Shown here: positions 1 through 6,862 of the stretch, one piece after another
Layout: the number at the start of each line of letters is the position of its first letter
How positions within the stretch are numbered: position 1 is the stretch's first letter
Source: an uncultured Faecalibacterium sp.
GTDB lineage: Bacteria > Bacillota > Clostridia > Oscillospirales > Ruminococcaceae
Direction: 5' to 3'
DNA: 15,275 bases
Assembly (NCBI GenBank): GCA_937915335.1
Contig: CALDLZ010000377.1
Location: forward strand, 1-15,275
Notes under the pieces: generated by a model
What the model was told of the DNA's origin: nothing
What the model saw: the letters and a program-made list of their open reading frames with translations, nothing else
The model's database searches: none
Program-made: the position numbers and the translations under genes

Positions 1-424
1 CCCGGGCCTCCGGGTCCCAGAACACGCCCTTCACACCGATGCCCTGCTTGAGCTTGCGCCACCAGGTATCGCTGTATACCTGTTCATAATCCGCCTGCTC
101 CAGCACCACCGGCAGGATACTGGAAAGCACCCGTGCGGTCTGCTCATCATCTGCCGCCCGGGGCAGGACATTGGGGGCAGGATAATTGTCCATGGCATCG
201 GCGTGCTTGTTGGCAATGCTGTTGAACAGCCACCCGCTGGACGGCTGGGGCTTGCCCTCCATCATAGGGTTCTGGTAATTCTTCCAGTGCCCCATCCGGA
301 ACCACAGCTCGTTGTCCACAATGCGCTTGTCCAGTGCCGCCTTGCCCGCCTTATATTTTTGTAAGATAGCGGTGGCTTCGGCCACCTCTTCCGAGCCAAT
401 GGGGGATTTTGTTGTTTCTGTCAT
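1..424 (-). CDS. Phage portal protein, N-terminal part (runs off left edge)
   Basis: This is the first 141 residues of a reading frame that starts at ATG 424-422 and is still open at the window edge. The start follows AAAGGAG four bases upstream. The protein begins MTETTKSPIGSEEVAEA. It continues with WFRMGHWKNYQNP at about residues 42-54, a SGWLFNSIANKHADAMDNYP stretch at about 63-82, and a GIGVKGVFWDPEA stretch at the partial end. This layout (helical start, a conserved N/K/H patch, then a G-V-FWD segment) is what I know from portal proteins of tailed-phage prophages in clostridia. Portals form the dodecameric ring at the capsid vertex through which the terminase pumps DNA. Its place just downstream of the large terminase supports the call. 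The gap of 183 bp to the terminase is unusually wide for a late operon and is filled by a hairpin repeat. The type of portal (SPP1-like or other) cannot be settled from this fragment. Confidence 0.8.
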   Translation of the reverse strand, partial: MTETTKSPIGSEEVAEATAILQKYKAGKAALDKRIVDNELWFRMGHWKNYQNPMMEGKPQPSSGWLFNSIANKHADAMDNYPAPNVLPRAADDEQTARVLSSILPVVLEQADYEQVYSDTWWRKLKQGIGVKGVFWDPEAR

Positions 425-446
425 AATGCTCCTTTCTGAACGGCAT

Positions 447-605
447 GCCCTCTCCGTCTTTGCTTCGCAAATCCACCTCTCCCAAAGGGAGAGGCAATTG
501 CAGTTTCAAGAAAAGGCTCTGCAAACTTGATACTGTTTTCCTATCAGATGCGTTGGCTCCCCCTTTGGGGGAGCTGGCAAAGCCGCAGGCTTTGACTGAG
601 AGGGT
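447..605. repeat. MITE-like hairpin repeat, copy 1 (159 bp)
   Basis: The unit has near-inverted ends, GCCCTCTCCGTC at 447-458 and GACTGAGAGGGT at 594-605, which match at 10 of 12 positions when reversed. Between them lie four hairpins in order. They are TTTGC/GCAAA with loop TTC (459-471), CCTCTCCC/GGGAGAGG with loop AAA (476-494), GCTCCCCC/GGGGGAGC with loop TTT (556-574), and CAAAGCC/GGCTTTG with loop GCA (578-594). A second copy lies at 5473-5601 in the same orientation. No coding capacity is apparent, so it is a non-autonomous or structured dispersed repeat. The right end lies 2 bp from the terminase stop codon (608-610). I see no clear target-site duplication. It resembles repeats I recall as common in Faecalibacterium-type genomes, which cannot be verified here. 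Confidence 0.85.
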
Positions 606-607
606 TG

Positions 608-2041
608 TTACACCCTATAAAACTGTGCCCCCCGATGCAATTCCAGCGGATCATCCCCCACAGGGGGCCGTACAGTCTTGCGGGGCGGGGAGATGGGATT
701 TTCCATCAGCACATAGCGGCACTCGTCATAGATGTGATCCTCCTGCCGGGTGTCGATGTCCTCCACGTTGCTCTCGTCATAGACCAGATTCGGGATGGTG
801 CGGATGAAGTGTTTGCAGGTGCTGAACACCTGAAACATGGGTCGCCCCTCCCCGTCGAAAGCCAATCGGTAGTGGAACTGCATCTTGCCCGCCAGACGAG
901 TGTGATCGCCGGGGGCCCAGTGGAGGAAGTGCGGGCTCCGCTCCATCATGCCGGCAATGCTCTCGCCCCGGCTCTCGTCGAAGATGGCAGGGTCGGCCAC
1001 ACCCAGAATGGCGCGGCCCCGGAGCATCGGGTCATTCTGCTCAACCTCCCGGATGCGCCTTGCCTGCTCCACCGGGTCGATGCGCAAGCCCTCGTTGGGG
1101 CGGCCCGTGCAGCCGTAGAGCTCCTTGACGCGGTAGAGCCTGCCCTCCTCATCCGCCGCGTACCAACCCACCGAAAAAGGCTTGGAAAAACCGAAATCGT
1201 AGCCCCGGTAAATTTTCCAGTGCTTCGGGATGGCAAATGGTGCGATGACATGGGTCCAGCGCTGATCCTGATAATGCCCGGGGTCGTTCCGCCACTCGGT
1301 GAACACCTGTCCCGAAAAGCTGTCCCAGCTGCCATAGAGCAGGGCCTGTTTTTCCGCTTCGGGCAGGCTTGCCAGGCTGGCGAGGTAGTCCGGGTCATTT
1401 TCCAGCAGGGCAGGGTTGTCGAACACGCTGGACGGGATGAATACCCTTGCCCGTTCCAATCTCTTTTCGGTGCCGTCGGGCATCCGGATCGGGAACCGCT
1501 CCACGATGGGGGTGCCGGGCGGGGCAGGCGTGATGAACCGGGCCTTGACCCAGCCGTGGCCTACGCCGCCGGGGTTGGTGGTGGCCCGCAGGTAGACCCG
1601 GGTGCCCGGGCCGGTAGGACGGTTGCGGCTCATCATGTAGCTGTACTCTTCCCACTCGAAGTGTGTCAGCTCGTCAAAGCCGATGAAGTCAAATGCCTTG
1701 CCCTGATAGTTCGTGCGGTCTTTTGTGTACTGCATGGAGCCAAAATAGATTTTCGCCCCGCTGGGGAACACCCACACATGGCTGGTGGCATTGTACTGCG
1801 CCGTGGGGAAGGCCCGCTTGTAGTAGGCCATGCTTTTGTCCACCAGGTCGCTGAGCTGGGGGTAGGTCTTGCGGAGGATGAGACCCCGGTAATGGGGGTT
1901 GTGCCCCTGCCGCAAGGCCTCGATCCCCAGCGCGTCGCTCTTGCCGCCGCCCGCCGCACCGCCGTACAGGGCTTCCGGTTCCGGGCGGCGCATAAACTCC
2001 GCCTGCCTTGGCTGGGGCCGCCAGATCACATCTGCATTCAT
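608..2041 (-). CDS. Phage terminase large subunit
   Basis: A 477-residue packaging ATPase/nuclease. I place the start at ATG 2041-2039, preceded by GTGGAGG, rather than at an upstream ATG 12 codons earlier that has no comparable site. From this start, a variant Walker A (GGAAGGGKS) lies at residues 27-35, a Walker B ending in D123-E124 (FDFIGFDELTHF), and a TTNPGG coupling motif near 154-159. The C-terminal RNase H-like nuclease has three aspartates in the expected order: D282 in YRGYDFGFSKP, D350 in LGVADPAIFD and D439 in HIYDECRY. All catalytic landmarks are intact and the length is normal for the family. The enzyme translocates and cuts phage DNA at the portal. The start overlaps the stop of the preceding small gene by 4 bp (ATGA), implying translational coupling. 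The stop is directly followed by the hairpin repeat. Confidence 0.95.
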   Translation of the reverse strand: MNADVIWRPQPRQAEFMRRPEPEALYGGAAGGGKSDALGIEALRQGHNPHYRGLILRKTYPQLSDLVDKSMAYYKRAFPTAQYNATSHVWVFPSGAKIYFGSMQYTKDRTNYQGKAFDFIGFDELTHFEWEEYSYMMSRNRPTGPGTRVYLRATTNPGGVGHGWVKARFITPAPPGTPIVERFPIRMPDGTEKRLERARVFIPSSVFDNPALLENDPDYLASLASLPEAEKQALLYGSWDSFSGQVFTEWRNDPGHYQDQRWTHVIAPFAIPKHWKIYRGYDFGFSKPFSVGWYAADEEGRLYRVKELYGCTGRPNEGLRIDPVEQARRIREVEQNDPMLRGRAILGVADPAIFDESRGESIAGMMERSPHFLHWAPGDHTRLAGKMQFHYRLAFDGEGRPMFQVFSTCKHFIRTIPNLVYDESNVEDIDTRQEDHIYDECRYVLMENPISPPRKTVRPPVGDDPLELHRGAQFYRV

Positions 2042-2322
2042 ACGTCCTCCACGGCTGGCAGCAGCACCACACCGCATTCTCGGCTCTCTGCGTCCGTCCC
2101 CTGATCGTTCAGGGTCTTGGCCACAGCGGCGAGGTCTTTCAGTACCGCCGTGGCTTCCTTGAGCCCTTTCATCAGGGCCGGGTCTGCACCGGCGGTGCGC
2201 TGGGCCTTCTGCCGGGCATTCAGCTCCTTGACTTCCTGGGCCAGCATAGTGCTCAAGGTGTCAGTAGCCTTATGCAGGCTGGCAAGGCTCTTGTCCTTTG
2301 CGGGCTGTTTTGCTTGCGCCAT
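2038..2322 (-). CDS. Small phage protein in the terminase small-subunit position
   Basis: A 94-residue, largely helical, charged protein. It is rich in Lys, Ala, Leu and Glu, with a long central helical stretch (KSLASLHKATDTLSTMLAQE, then VKELNARQKAQR, then an ALMKGLKEATAVLKDLAAVA segment). It ends in a hydrophobic GVVLLPAVEDV tail. It overlaps the large terminase start by 4 bp, the classic position of a small terminase subunit, which recognises the packaging site and feeds DNA to the large subunit. I do not see a clear helix-turn-helix, and the protein is short for a small terminase, so the function rests mainly on position. The ATG at 2322 has AGAAAGGA some 14 bases upstream, which is a long spacing, so initiation may be weak. 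Alternatives are an accessory head-packaging protein or an unclassified phage protein. Confidence 0.7.
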   Translation of the reverse strand: MAQAKQPAKDKSLASLHKATDTLSTMLAQEVKELNARQKAQRTAGADPALMKGLKEATAVLKDLAAVAKTLNDQGTDAESRECGVVLLPAVEDV

Positions 2323-2554
2323 CCTGTGTTCTCACATCCTTTCTGTTTGGCTTGGCACAAGGATACCAGCTTTCTGCCCCGCTCAACAGTGCGCACTTTT
2401 GCAGGTCTGATTTGTACTTTTCATCTCGTTCAATCCAGATTGTATAGTTTGTGGTTTGATTTTTCCTCGCTGCATCGCACAGCACAGAAATCCCTGTTTT
2501 TCTCCCGCGTTTTCCGTGCACAGGCACATTAGGCGTGTAAAGTGCTTTTCACGC
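2323..2554. other. AT-rich gap at the phage/host junction, no convincing gene
   Basis: Together with the peptidase terminator at 2555-2609 this makes 311 bp between the phage genes and the host peptidase without a supported gene. A minus-strand open frame from GTG 2527 to 2270 is readable but overlaps the 94-aa phage gene and has no clear start signal. I see no convincing -35/-10 pair for the phage operon, no tRNA, no integrase fragment, and no obvious attachment-site repeat. Confidence 0.5.
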
Positions 2555-2609
2555 AAAAAAGCAGGCACCCCGCCCGCCCCGCTTGGGGCAAAGGCAGAGT
2601 GCCTGCTTT
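2555..2609 (-). terminator. Rho-independent terminator of the M16 peptidase gene
   Basis: On the minus strand the arms AAAGCAGGCAC (2609-2599) and GTGCCTGCTTT (2568-2558) form an 11-bp stem, ending in a run of six T (2560-2555). Between the arms a second small hairpin, GCCCC/GGGGC with loop AAGC on that strand, lies at 2576-2589. It starts 25 bases after the peptidase stop, so it should end that transcript before the phage genes. Confidence 0.85.
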
Positions 2610-2633
2610 CAATGATTCGGATTTCGTTTTCGC

Positions 2634-5387
2634 TTACAGAGTTTCGATACGGTCAAACAGCTCTTTGCCTGCTTCCACGGCATCCTTATTGCCAAAGGCA
2701 ACACGGGTGGCATGGGCCATCCGGACTGCAAGGTCAGCGGCCTGGGCCTTCACGGTCTCAGCGGTCACGCTGCATAGGGCCTTGCGGTCGGCAGCCAGCA
2801 TCTCGTCGGTGATGCCGCAGAAGTACCGGCGGTCCAGCTCCTTGGCCTCGGCGTTGGGCTTGCGGGGCGAGTCCATCTCGGACACGGTGCCCACGATGAA
2901 CTCGGTCAGATCCTTCTCGGTGTAATCCCGGGTTGCCAGCACCTCGGGGGCCTTGGCAAAGGTCTCGTAGCTCTCAGTCAGGTGGGGGTCACGGTAGGTG
3001 TACAGGCCCTCGGTCTGGGCACGGGTCAGCATGCCGGTGCCGTAAGCGCCGCCCACCTCGCGGATGTTGTGCCACAGGTACTCGTAGCTCATAATGCGGG
3101 CCAATACCCGGCGGTCTGCCTGCCGCTCCATGGGCCAGGTCAGGATATCATAATTCACGCCGCCGTCAATGATAAAGGCTTCGTTCACAGGGGCGGTCAG
3201 TTCCTCCGTGTAGGGCTTGGCGGCGGTGCGGCCCTCGGCGGCAAAGGCACTGCCGGGCAGCAGGGTACGCAGCTTTGCCATGGCCTCGTCGCTGCCATGC
3301 AGGCTGACGGTCAGGGCTGCATGGTTCAGCACTTTTTCACGGACAGCTTCCAGCTTTTTGCCCATGGCGGCCCAGTCGGCCTTTTCCAGCAGGCCGCACA
3401 GGAAGTGATACCCGCTCACGCCGCTGCACCGCTCGCTCAGGGCGTACTCCACCGAGTAATGGGAGGCAGCACGCACGGCGGCATACTGGTTGCCCTGCTG
3501 GATGAACTGCTGTTCCATGTTCAGCTTCTGCTGGCTCAGCACCCGGGCAAAGGCTTCCTCGGCCTTGGGGCCGATGAGCCGGGTCTTATAGAGGTACTCA
3601 CTGCCCAGCGCAATGGCCTTGTCAAGGCTGCGTTCCAGCAGGCTCATGCTCAGGGTCAGCTTTGCGTGGCAGGGGCTGCCCTCCTGCCGTCCGGTCCAGA
3701 AGCTGATGCAGGCCATGCTGTTGCCCAGCCAGGTGCTGCGTTGGGTCTGCATCTCACGGGCGGTGTGTTCCGGGGTGTCCAGCTCGTCCAGAATATCGGT
3801 GAGCAGGTCGAGGTACTGTACCTCTTCGGGGGTGCACTCGCCCAGATCGTAGTAGAAGTTCAGGTACAAACTGCCCTTGGAGGGGTGATGCAGCACGTCC
3901 GCGCCGGCCAGCTGCTCTACGGTACCGGCGGCGCTCCTCTCACCGTCGCCCAGATCGGCCACGGTCAGCGGGTGATCCAGCACCAGCTTGCCGTCGGTGC
4001 GGGCGGGGGCGGCATTCTCGTCCTCTTTCCTGGGCAGGGTCGGGGTCTGGATGACCTGCACCGGCTCGGCCAGCAGCAGCTCCTTCAACAGGTCGTTGAA
4101 CCAGCCGGTGGAAAGCTTCTCCCGCAGGGAAGCAAACAGAAGATCCGTGTGGAGCAGCAGGGCCGGGTCACCGGTGTGCAGCCAGCCGGTGGCAGCGTTG
4201 ATGGCATCCAGCACGCCGTCCGGCAGGCTGCCGGGCCGTTCCAGCGAGGCAAACTCGGCGGCGTTCAGGCTGGCCAGCAGCAGCTCCTCGGGGATGCCCT
4301 CGGCCAGAACCTCTTCCACAGCCTTTTTGACCCCGGCGGCAAACCGGGGAGCGGTCTCGGCAGTCGCACCCCGCAGCACCAGCTCCAGGGTGGGCTGCAA
4401 GGTACTGTCATCAAAGCCGATCTCAATATCGGCACCCAGCTTCTGTTCCAGCAGGGCCGCTTTCAACGGGGACTGGTTGGTGCCCAGCAGGGCATCCAGC
4501 AGGATCTCCACGCCCAGCTGGCGCTCCCGGTCGGCAAAGGCACCGGTGTACCAGGCCAGAGCGCACTGCACCTGGTCGGGCTCAGGATTCTCGGTATAGT
4601 ACGGGATGGACACGCTCACGCCGTTCTGCTCGGCCTGCAGTGTCAGCTTGGGCTGGCTGGTGCCCTTGGGCATCTTGCTCAGGTACGCAGCATCCAGGAA
4701 AGCCAGCTTCTCGGCCATATCCATCTTGCCATACAGGGTAATGCAGCAGTTGTCCGCGCTGTAATGGCGGTGGTACACTCGCTGGTATTTTTCATAAGTC
4801 AGGGCCGGGATGGAGGCCGGGTCGCCGCCGGAGACAAAACCGTAAGCGGTATCCGGGAACATGGCCCGTTCCAGCGCGTCCTGTAATTGGGCATCCGGGG
4901 AAGCCAGCGCACCCTGCATCTCGTTATAGACCACGCCGCTCACCGTGCCGTCGGCATCCCGGTGCCAGCCCTCCTGCTCGAATACGGCCTTGTCCACCAT
5001 AGCCAGCGGACAGAACACGGCGTTCAGGTAGACATCCATCAGGTTTTTGAAGTCGGTCTCATTGGGGGTGGCGAAAGGATACACCGTCTTATCCGGGAAA
5101 GTCATGGCGTTCAGAAAGGATGCCATGCTGCTTTTGAGCAGCTGCAGGAACGGCGAGGTGACGGGGTACTTCTCACTGCCCGCCAGTACCGAGTGCTCCA
5201 GAATGTGGAACACGCCGGTGTCATCGGAAGGAAAGGTGCCGAAGCCGATGCCGAACGCCTTGTTGGTGTCCTCATTCTCCACCAGCAGGATGGTTGCCCC
5301 GCTGACATCGTGGGTCAGAACGGTCAGGGTGCCGTGCTGTTCCGGGCAGTCCTCGCGGCGCACCAGAGTATAACCGGGATAGTTCAT
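2634..5387 (-). CDS. M16C (PreP/presequence protease-like) zinc metallopeptidase
   Basis: A 917-residue insulinase-family peptidase. The inverted zinc motif HILEH is at residues 61-65 (H61, H65 as ligands, E64 as the general base). The downstream VVYNEMQGA around residue 156 supplies the likely third ligand, E156. Between them lie the conserved segments SVLAGSEKYP, a SPFLQLLKSSMASFLNAMT stretch and VYPFATPNE. The late conserved GGAYGTGM segment of the C-terminal half is also present. Single-chain M16C enzymes of about 970 residues fold as two linked halves forming a closed chamber, and degrade unfolded peptides. There is no signal peptide, so it should act in the cytoplasm on peptide fragments. 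The start at ATG 5387-5385 has AAAAGGAG eight bases upstream. The gene is monocistronic, with its own promoter (5433-5461) and terminator (2555-2609). All key residues are present. Confidence 0.95.
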   Translation of the reverse strand: MNYPGYTLVRREDCPEQHGTLTVLTHDVSGATILLVENEDTNKAFGIGFGTFPSDDTGVFHILEHSVLAGSEKYPVTSPFLQLLKSSMASFLNAMTFPDKTVYPFATPNETDFKNLMDVYLNAVFCPLAMVDKAVFEQEGWHRDADGTVSGVVYNEMQGALASPDAQLQDALERAMFPDTAYGFVSGGDPASIPALTYEKYQRVYHRHYSADNCCITLYGKMDMAEKLAFLDAAYLSKMPKGTSQPKLTLQAEQNGVSVSIPYYTENPEPDQVQCALAWYTGAFADRERQLGVEILLDALLGTNQSPLKAALLEQKLGADIEIGFDDSTLQPTLELVLRGATAETAPRFAAGVKKAVEEVLAEGIPEELLLASLNAAEFASLERPGSLPDGVLDAINAATGWLHTGDPALLLHTDLLFASLREKLSTGWFNDLLKELLLAEPVQVIQTPTLPRKEDENAAPARTDGKLVLDHPLTVADLGDGERSAAGTVEQLAGADVLHHPSKGSLYLNFYYDLGECTPEEVQYLDLLTDILDELDTPEHTAREMQTQRSTWLGNSMACISFWTGRQEGSPCHAKLTLSMSLLERSLDKAIALGSEYLYKTRLIGPKAEEAFARVLSQQKLNMEQQFIQQGNQYAAVRAASHYSVEYALSERCSGVSGYHFLCGLLEKADWAAMGKKLEAVREKVLNHAALTVSLHGSDEAMAKLRTLLPGSAFAAEGRTAAKPYTEELTAPVNEAFIIDGGVNYDILTWPMERQADRRVLARIMSYEYLWHNIREVGGAYGTGMLTRAQTEGLYTYRDPHLTESYETFAKAPEVLATRDYTEKDLTEFIVGTVSEMDSPRKPNAEAKELDRRYFCGITDEMLAADRKALCSVTAETVKAQAADLAVRMAHATRVAFGNKDAVEAGKELFDRIETL

Positions 5388-5432
5388 GTTGTTTCTCCTT
5401 TTGGTTTTATTTTTCAGGAATGATTTGAGTTT

Positions 5433-5461
5433 ATTGTATCACTTGTAAGCGTAAGGTGCAA
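5433..5461 (-). promoter_or_regulatory. Predicted sigma-A promoter of the M16 peptidase gene
   Basis: On the minus strand a TTGCAC (5461-5456) and a TACAAT (5438-5433) are separated by 17 bp. The -10 lies 45 bases before the start codon, in an AT-rich leader. It sits just inside the edge of the hairpin repeat copy 2, which ends 12 bp further upstream. The -35 matches only its TTG core well. Confidence 0.6.
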
Positions 5462-5472
5462 CAAACAAAAAG

Positions 5473-5601
5473 GCCCTCTCCGTCATTGCTTCGCAATGCC
5501 ACCTCTCCCAAAGGGCGAGGCTATGCTGCCTTTATCCAAGGCCCGCAATAGGCTCCCCCTTCGGGGGAGCTGGCAAAGCCGAAGGCTTTGACTGAGAGGG
5601 C
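5473..5601. repeat. MITE-like hairpin repeat, copy 2 (129 bp)
   Basis: Ends are GCCCTCTCCGTC (5473-5484) and GACTGAGAGGGC (5590-5601), inverted with one mismatch in 12. The same four hairpins as in copy 1 follow: CATTGC/GCAATG loop TTC (5484-5498), CCTCTCCC/GGGCGAGG with one mismatch (5502-5520), GCTCCCCC/GGGGGAGC loop TTC (5552-5570), and CAAAGCC/GGCTTTG loop GAA (5574-5590). It is 30 bp shorter than copy 1, the difference lying in the unstructured middle (5521-5551). Its right end is 5 bp from the stop codon of the MFS gene, the same arrangement as copy 1 with the terminase gene. In this place it may serve as the 3' end structure of the MFS transcript. Confidence 0.88.
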
Positions 5602-5606
5602 TGCTC

Positions 5607-6851
5607 TTATCTTTTATTCGACACCCGGAACAGCACAAACCCGATGACAAACAGCACGATCAGACTTCCCACGCCCACATTGGCGCTGCCGGTCAGCTGG
5701 CTGCCCACACTGACGATCATCGTGCCAAGGAAAGATGCTCCCTTGCCGCAGATATCGAACAGGCCAAAGTATTCGCCCGATTTTTCCGGCGGGGTGATCT
5801 TTGCAAAGTGGCTCCGGCTCAGCGCCTGGATGCCGCCCTGGAACAGCCCCACAACAACAGCCAGCACCCAGAACTGCCACTGCCGGGTCAGGAAAAACGC
5901 GAACACCGCAATGCCCGCGTAGGCGGCAATGCAGACAGGAATGAGAGTGGACGAGGAATACTTCACGCTCAACCGCCCAAAAATCAGGGCTGCAGGAAAC
6001 GCCACAATCTGAGTCAGCAGCAGTGCCAGCAGCAGGCCGGTGGTATCCAATCCCAGAGCCGTGCCGTAGGCCGTGGCCATATCGATGATGGTGTACACAC
6101 CGTCAATGTAGCAGAAAAAGGACAACAGGAACCAGAACACCTGCTTGTCCTCATGCAAATGCCGGAGGGTGTGGCCGATGCGGGCAAAGCTCTGGCGGAT
6201 GGCGTGCTCCCGCACATCCACATAGTGCAGCTGTTTGTACTGTTTGAGCAGGGGCAGGGTAGTTCCCAGCCACCAGAAGGCGGTGATGAGCAGCGCAATG
6301 TTCAGGGCTCTCATCTGGGAAATGCCGATGCTCCCGGCCCCCAGTACCAGCGCCAGACAGACCACAAAGGGCACGCAGCTGCCGATGTACCCCCAGGCGT
6401 AGCCCTTGGAGGAAACCTCGTCCATCCGTTCCGGGGTGGTCACGTCGGCCAGCATGGAATCATAAAAGACAAGGCTTCCCGAAAAGCCCACCTTGGCAAT
6501 GATAAAAATCGCAAGGAAGGGCAGCCATGCCGACATCTTGCCCATGGCGATGCAGCCCACGATGCCCACCCAGACGCAGAGCATAAAGATGGGCTTTTTG
6601 AAGCCCTTCGTATCCGCAATGGTGCCAAGGATGGGGCTGAGGATCGCCGTGATGACTGTCACCACCGAAGCCGCGTAGCCCCAGTAAGCCAGATATTCCA
6701 CTGAGCTCAGGCCGCCCGCCTCAGCCAGCGCATTGAAGAAAATAGGGATCAGTGTTGCCGCCAGCAGCACAAACGCCGAGTTGCCCACATCGTACAAGAC
6801 CCACGCCCGTTCCAAACTGGTCAGGCGGAATTTCTGCTTTGTTTCGTTCAT
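5607..6851 (-). CDS. MFS transporter, UMF1/Atg22-like
   Basis: A 414-residue integral membrane protein of the major facilitator superfamily. I take ATG 6851-6849 as the start because AGAGGA precedes it by six bases; the frame is open further upstream, but that part overlaps the preceding gene and reads as nonsense. Residues 16-27 carry WVLYDVGNSAF, close to the WxLYDxANSAF signature of the UMF1/Atg22 branch (TC 2.A.1.24). There are about twelve hydrophobic segments. A basic cytoplasmic loop lies between TM6 and TM7 (around KQYKQLHYVDVREHAIRQSF). Atg22 proteins export amino acids from the yeast vacuole, but substrates of the bacterial members are not well defined, so no substrate is assigned. 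It is the second gene of an operon: 11 bp separate it from the phospholipase-like gene upstream. The protein ends VLFRVSNKR. Confidence 0.88.
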   Translation of the reverse strand: MNETKQKFRLTSLERAWVLYDVGNSAFVLLAATLIPIFFNALAEAGGLSSVEYLAYWGYAASVVTVITAILSPILGTIADTKGFKKPIFMLCVWVGIVGCIAMGKMSAWLPFLAIFIIAKVGFSGSLVFYDSMLADVTTPERMDEVSSKGYAWGYIGSCVPFVVCLALVLGAGSIGISQMRALNIALLITAFWWLGTTLPLLKQYKQLHYVDVREHAIRQSFARIGHTLRHLHEDKQVFWFLLSFFCYIDGVYTIIDMATAYGTALGLDTTGLLLALLLTQIVAFPAALIFGRLSVKYSSSTLIPVCIAAYAGIAVFAFFLTRQWQFWVLAVVVGLFQGGIQALSRSHFAKITPPEKSGEYFGLFDICGKGASFLGTMIVSVGSQLTGSANVGVGSLIVLFVIGFVLFRVSNKR

Positions 6852-6862
6852 TTGTGTTCCTC

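Noticed and set aside
447-605. CRISPR array or tRNA-like element
   Set aside because: There are only single hairpins of differing sequence, no regular spacer-repeat pattern, and no tRNA-like cloverleaf; a dispersed hairpin repeat explains it better.
605-2104. A 499-codon open frame on the plus strand opposite the terminase gene
   Set aside because: It lies antisense to a gene with intact catalytic motifs, has no ribosome site or recognisable domain, and is a GC-rich shadow frame.
2270-2527. An 85-codon minus-strand frame from a GTG, upstream of and overlapping the small phage gene
   Set aside because: Parts read plausibly (NYTIWIERDEKYKSDL), but it has no ribosome site, overlaps the next gene in another frame by 53 bp, and matches no family I recognise. 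It could be a phage gene remnant.
2982-4886. A 634-codon open frame on the plus strand opposite the M16 peptidase gene
   Set aside because: Low-complexity Gly/Gln/His/Val-rich translation typical of antisense to a GC-rich gene; the minus-strand gene has clear family motifs.
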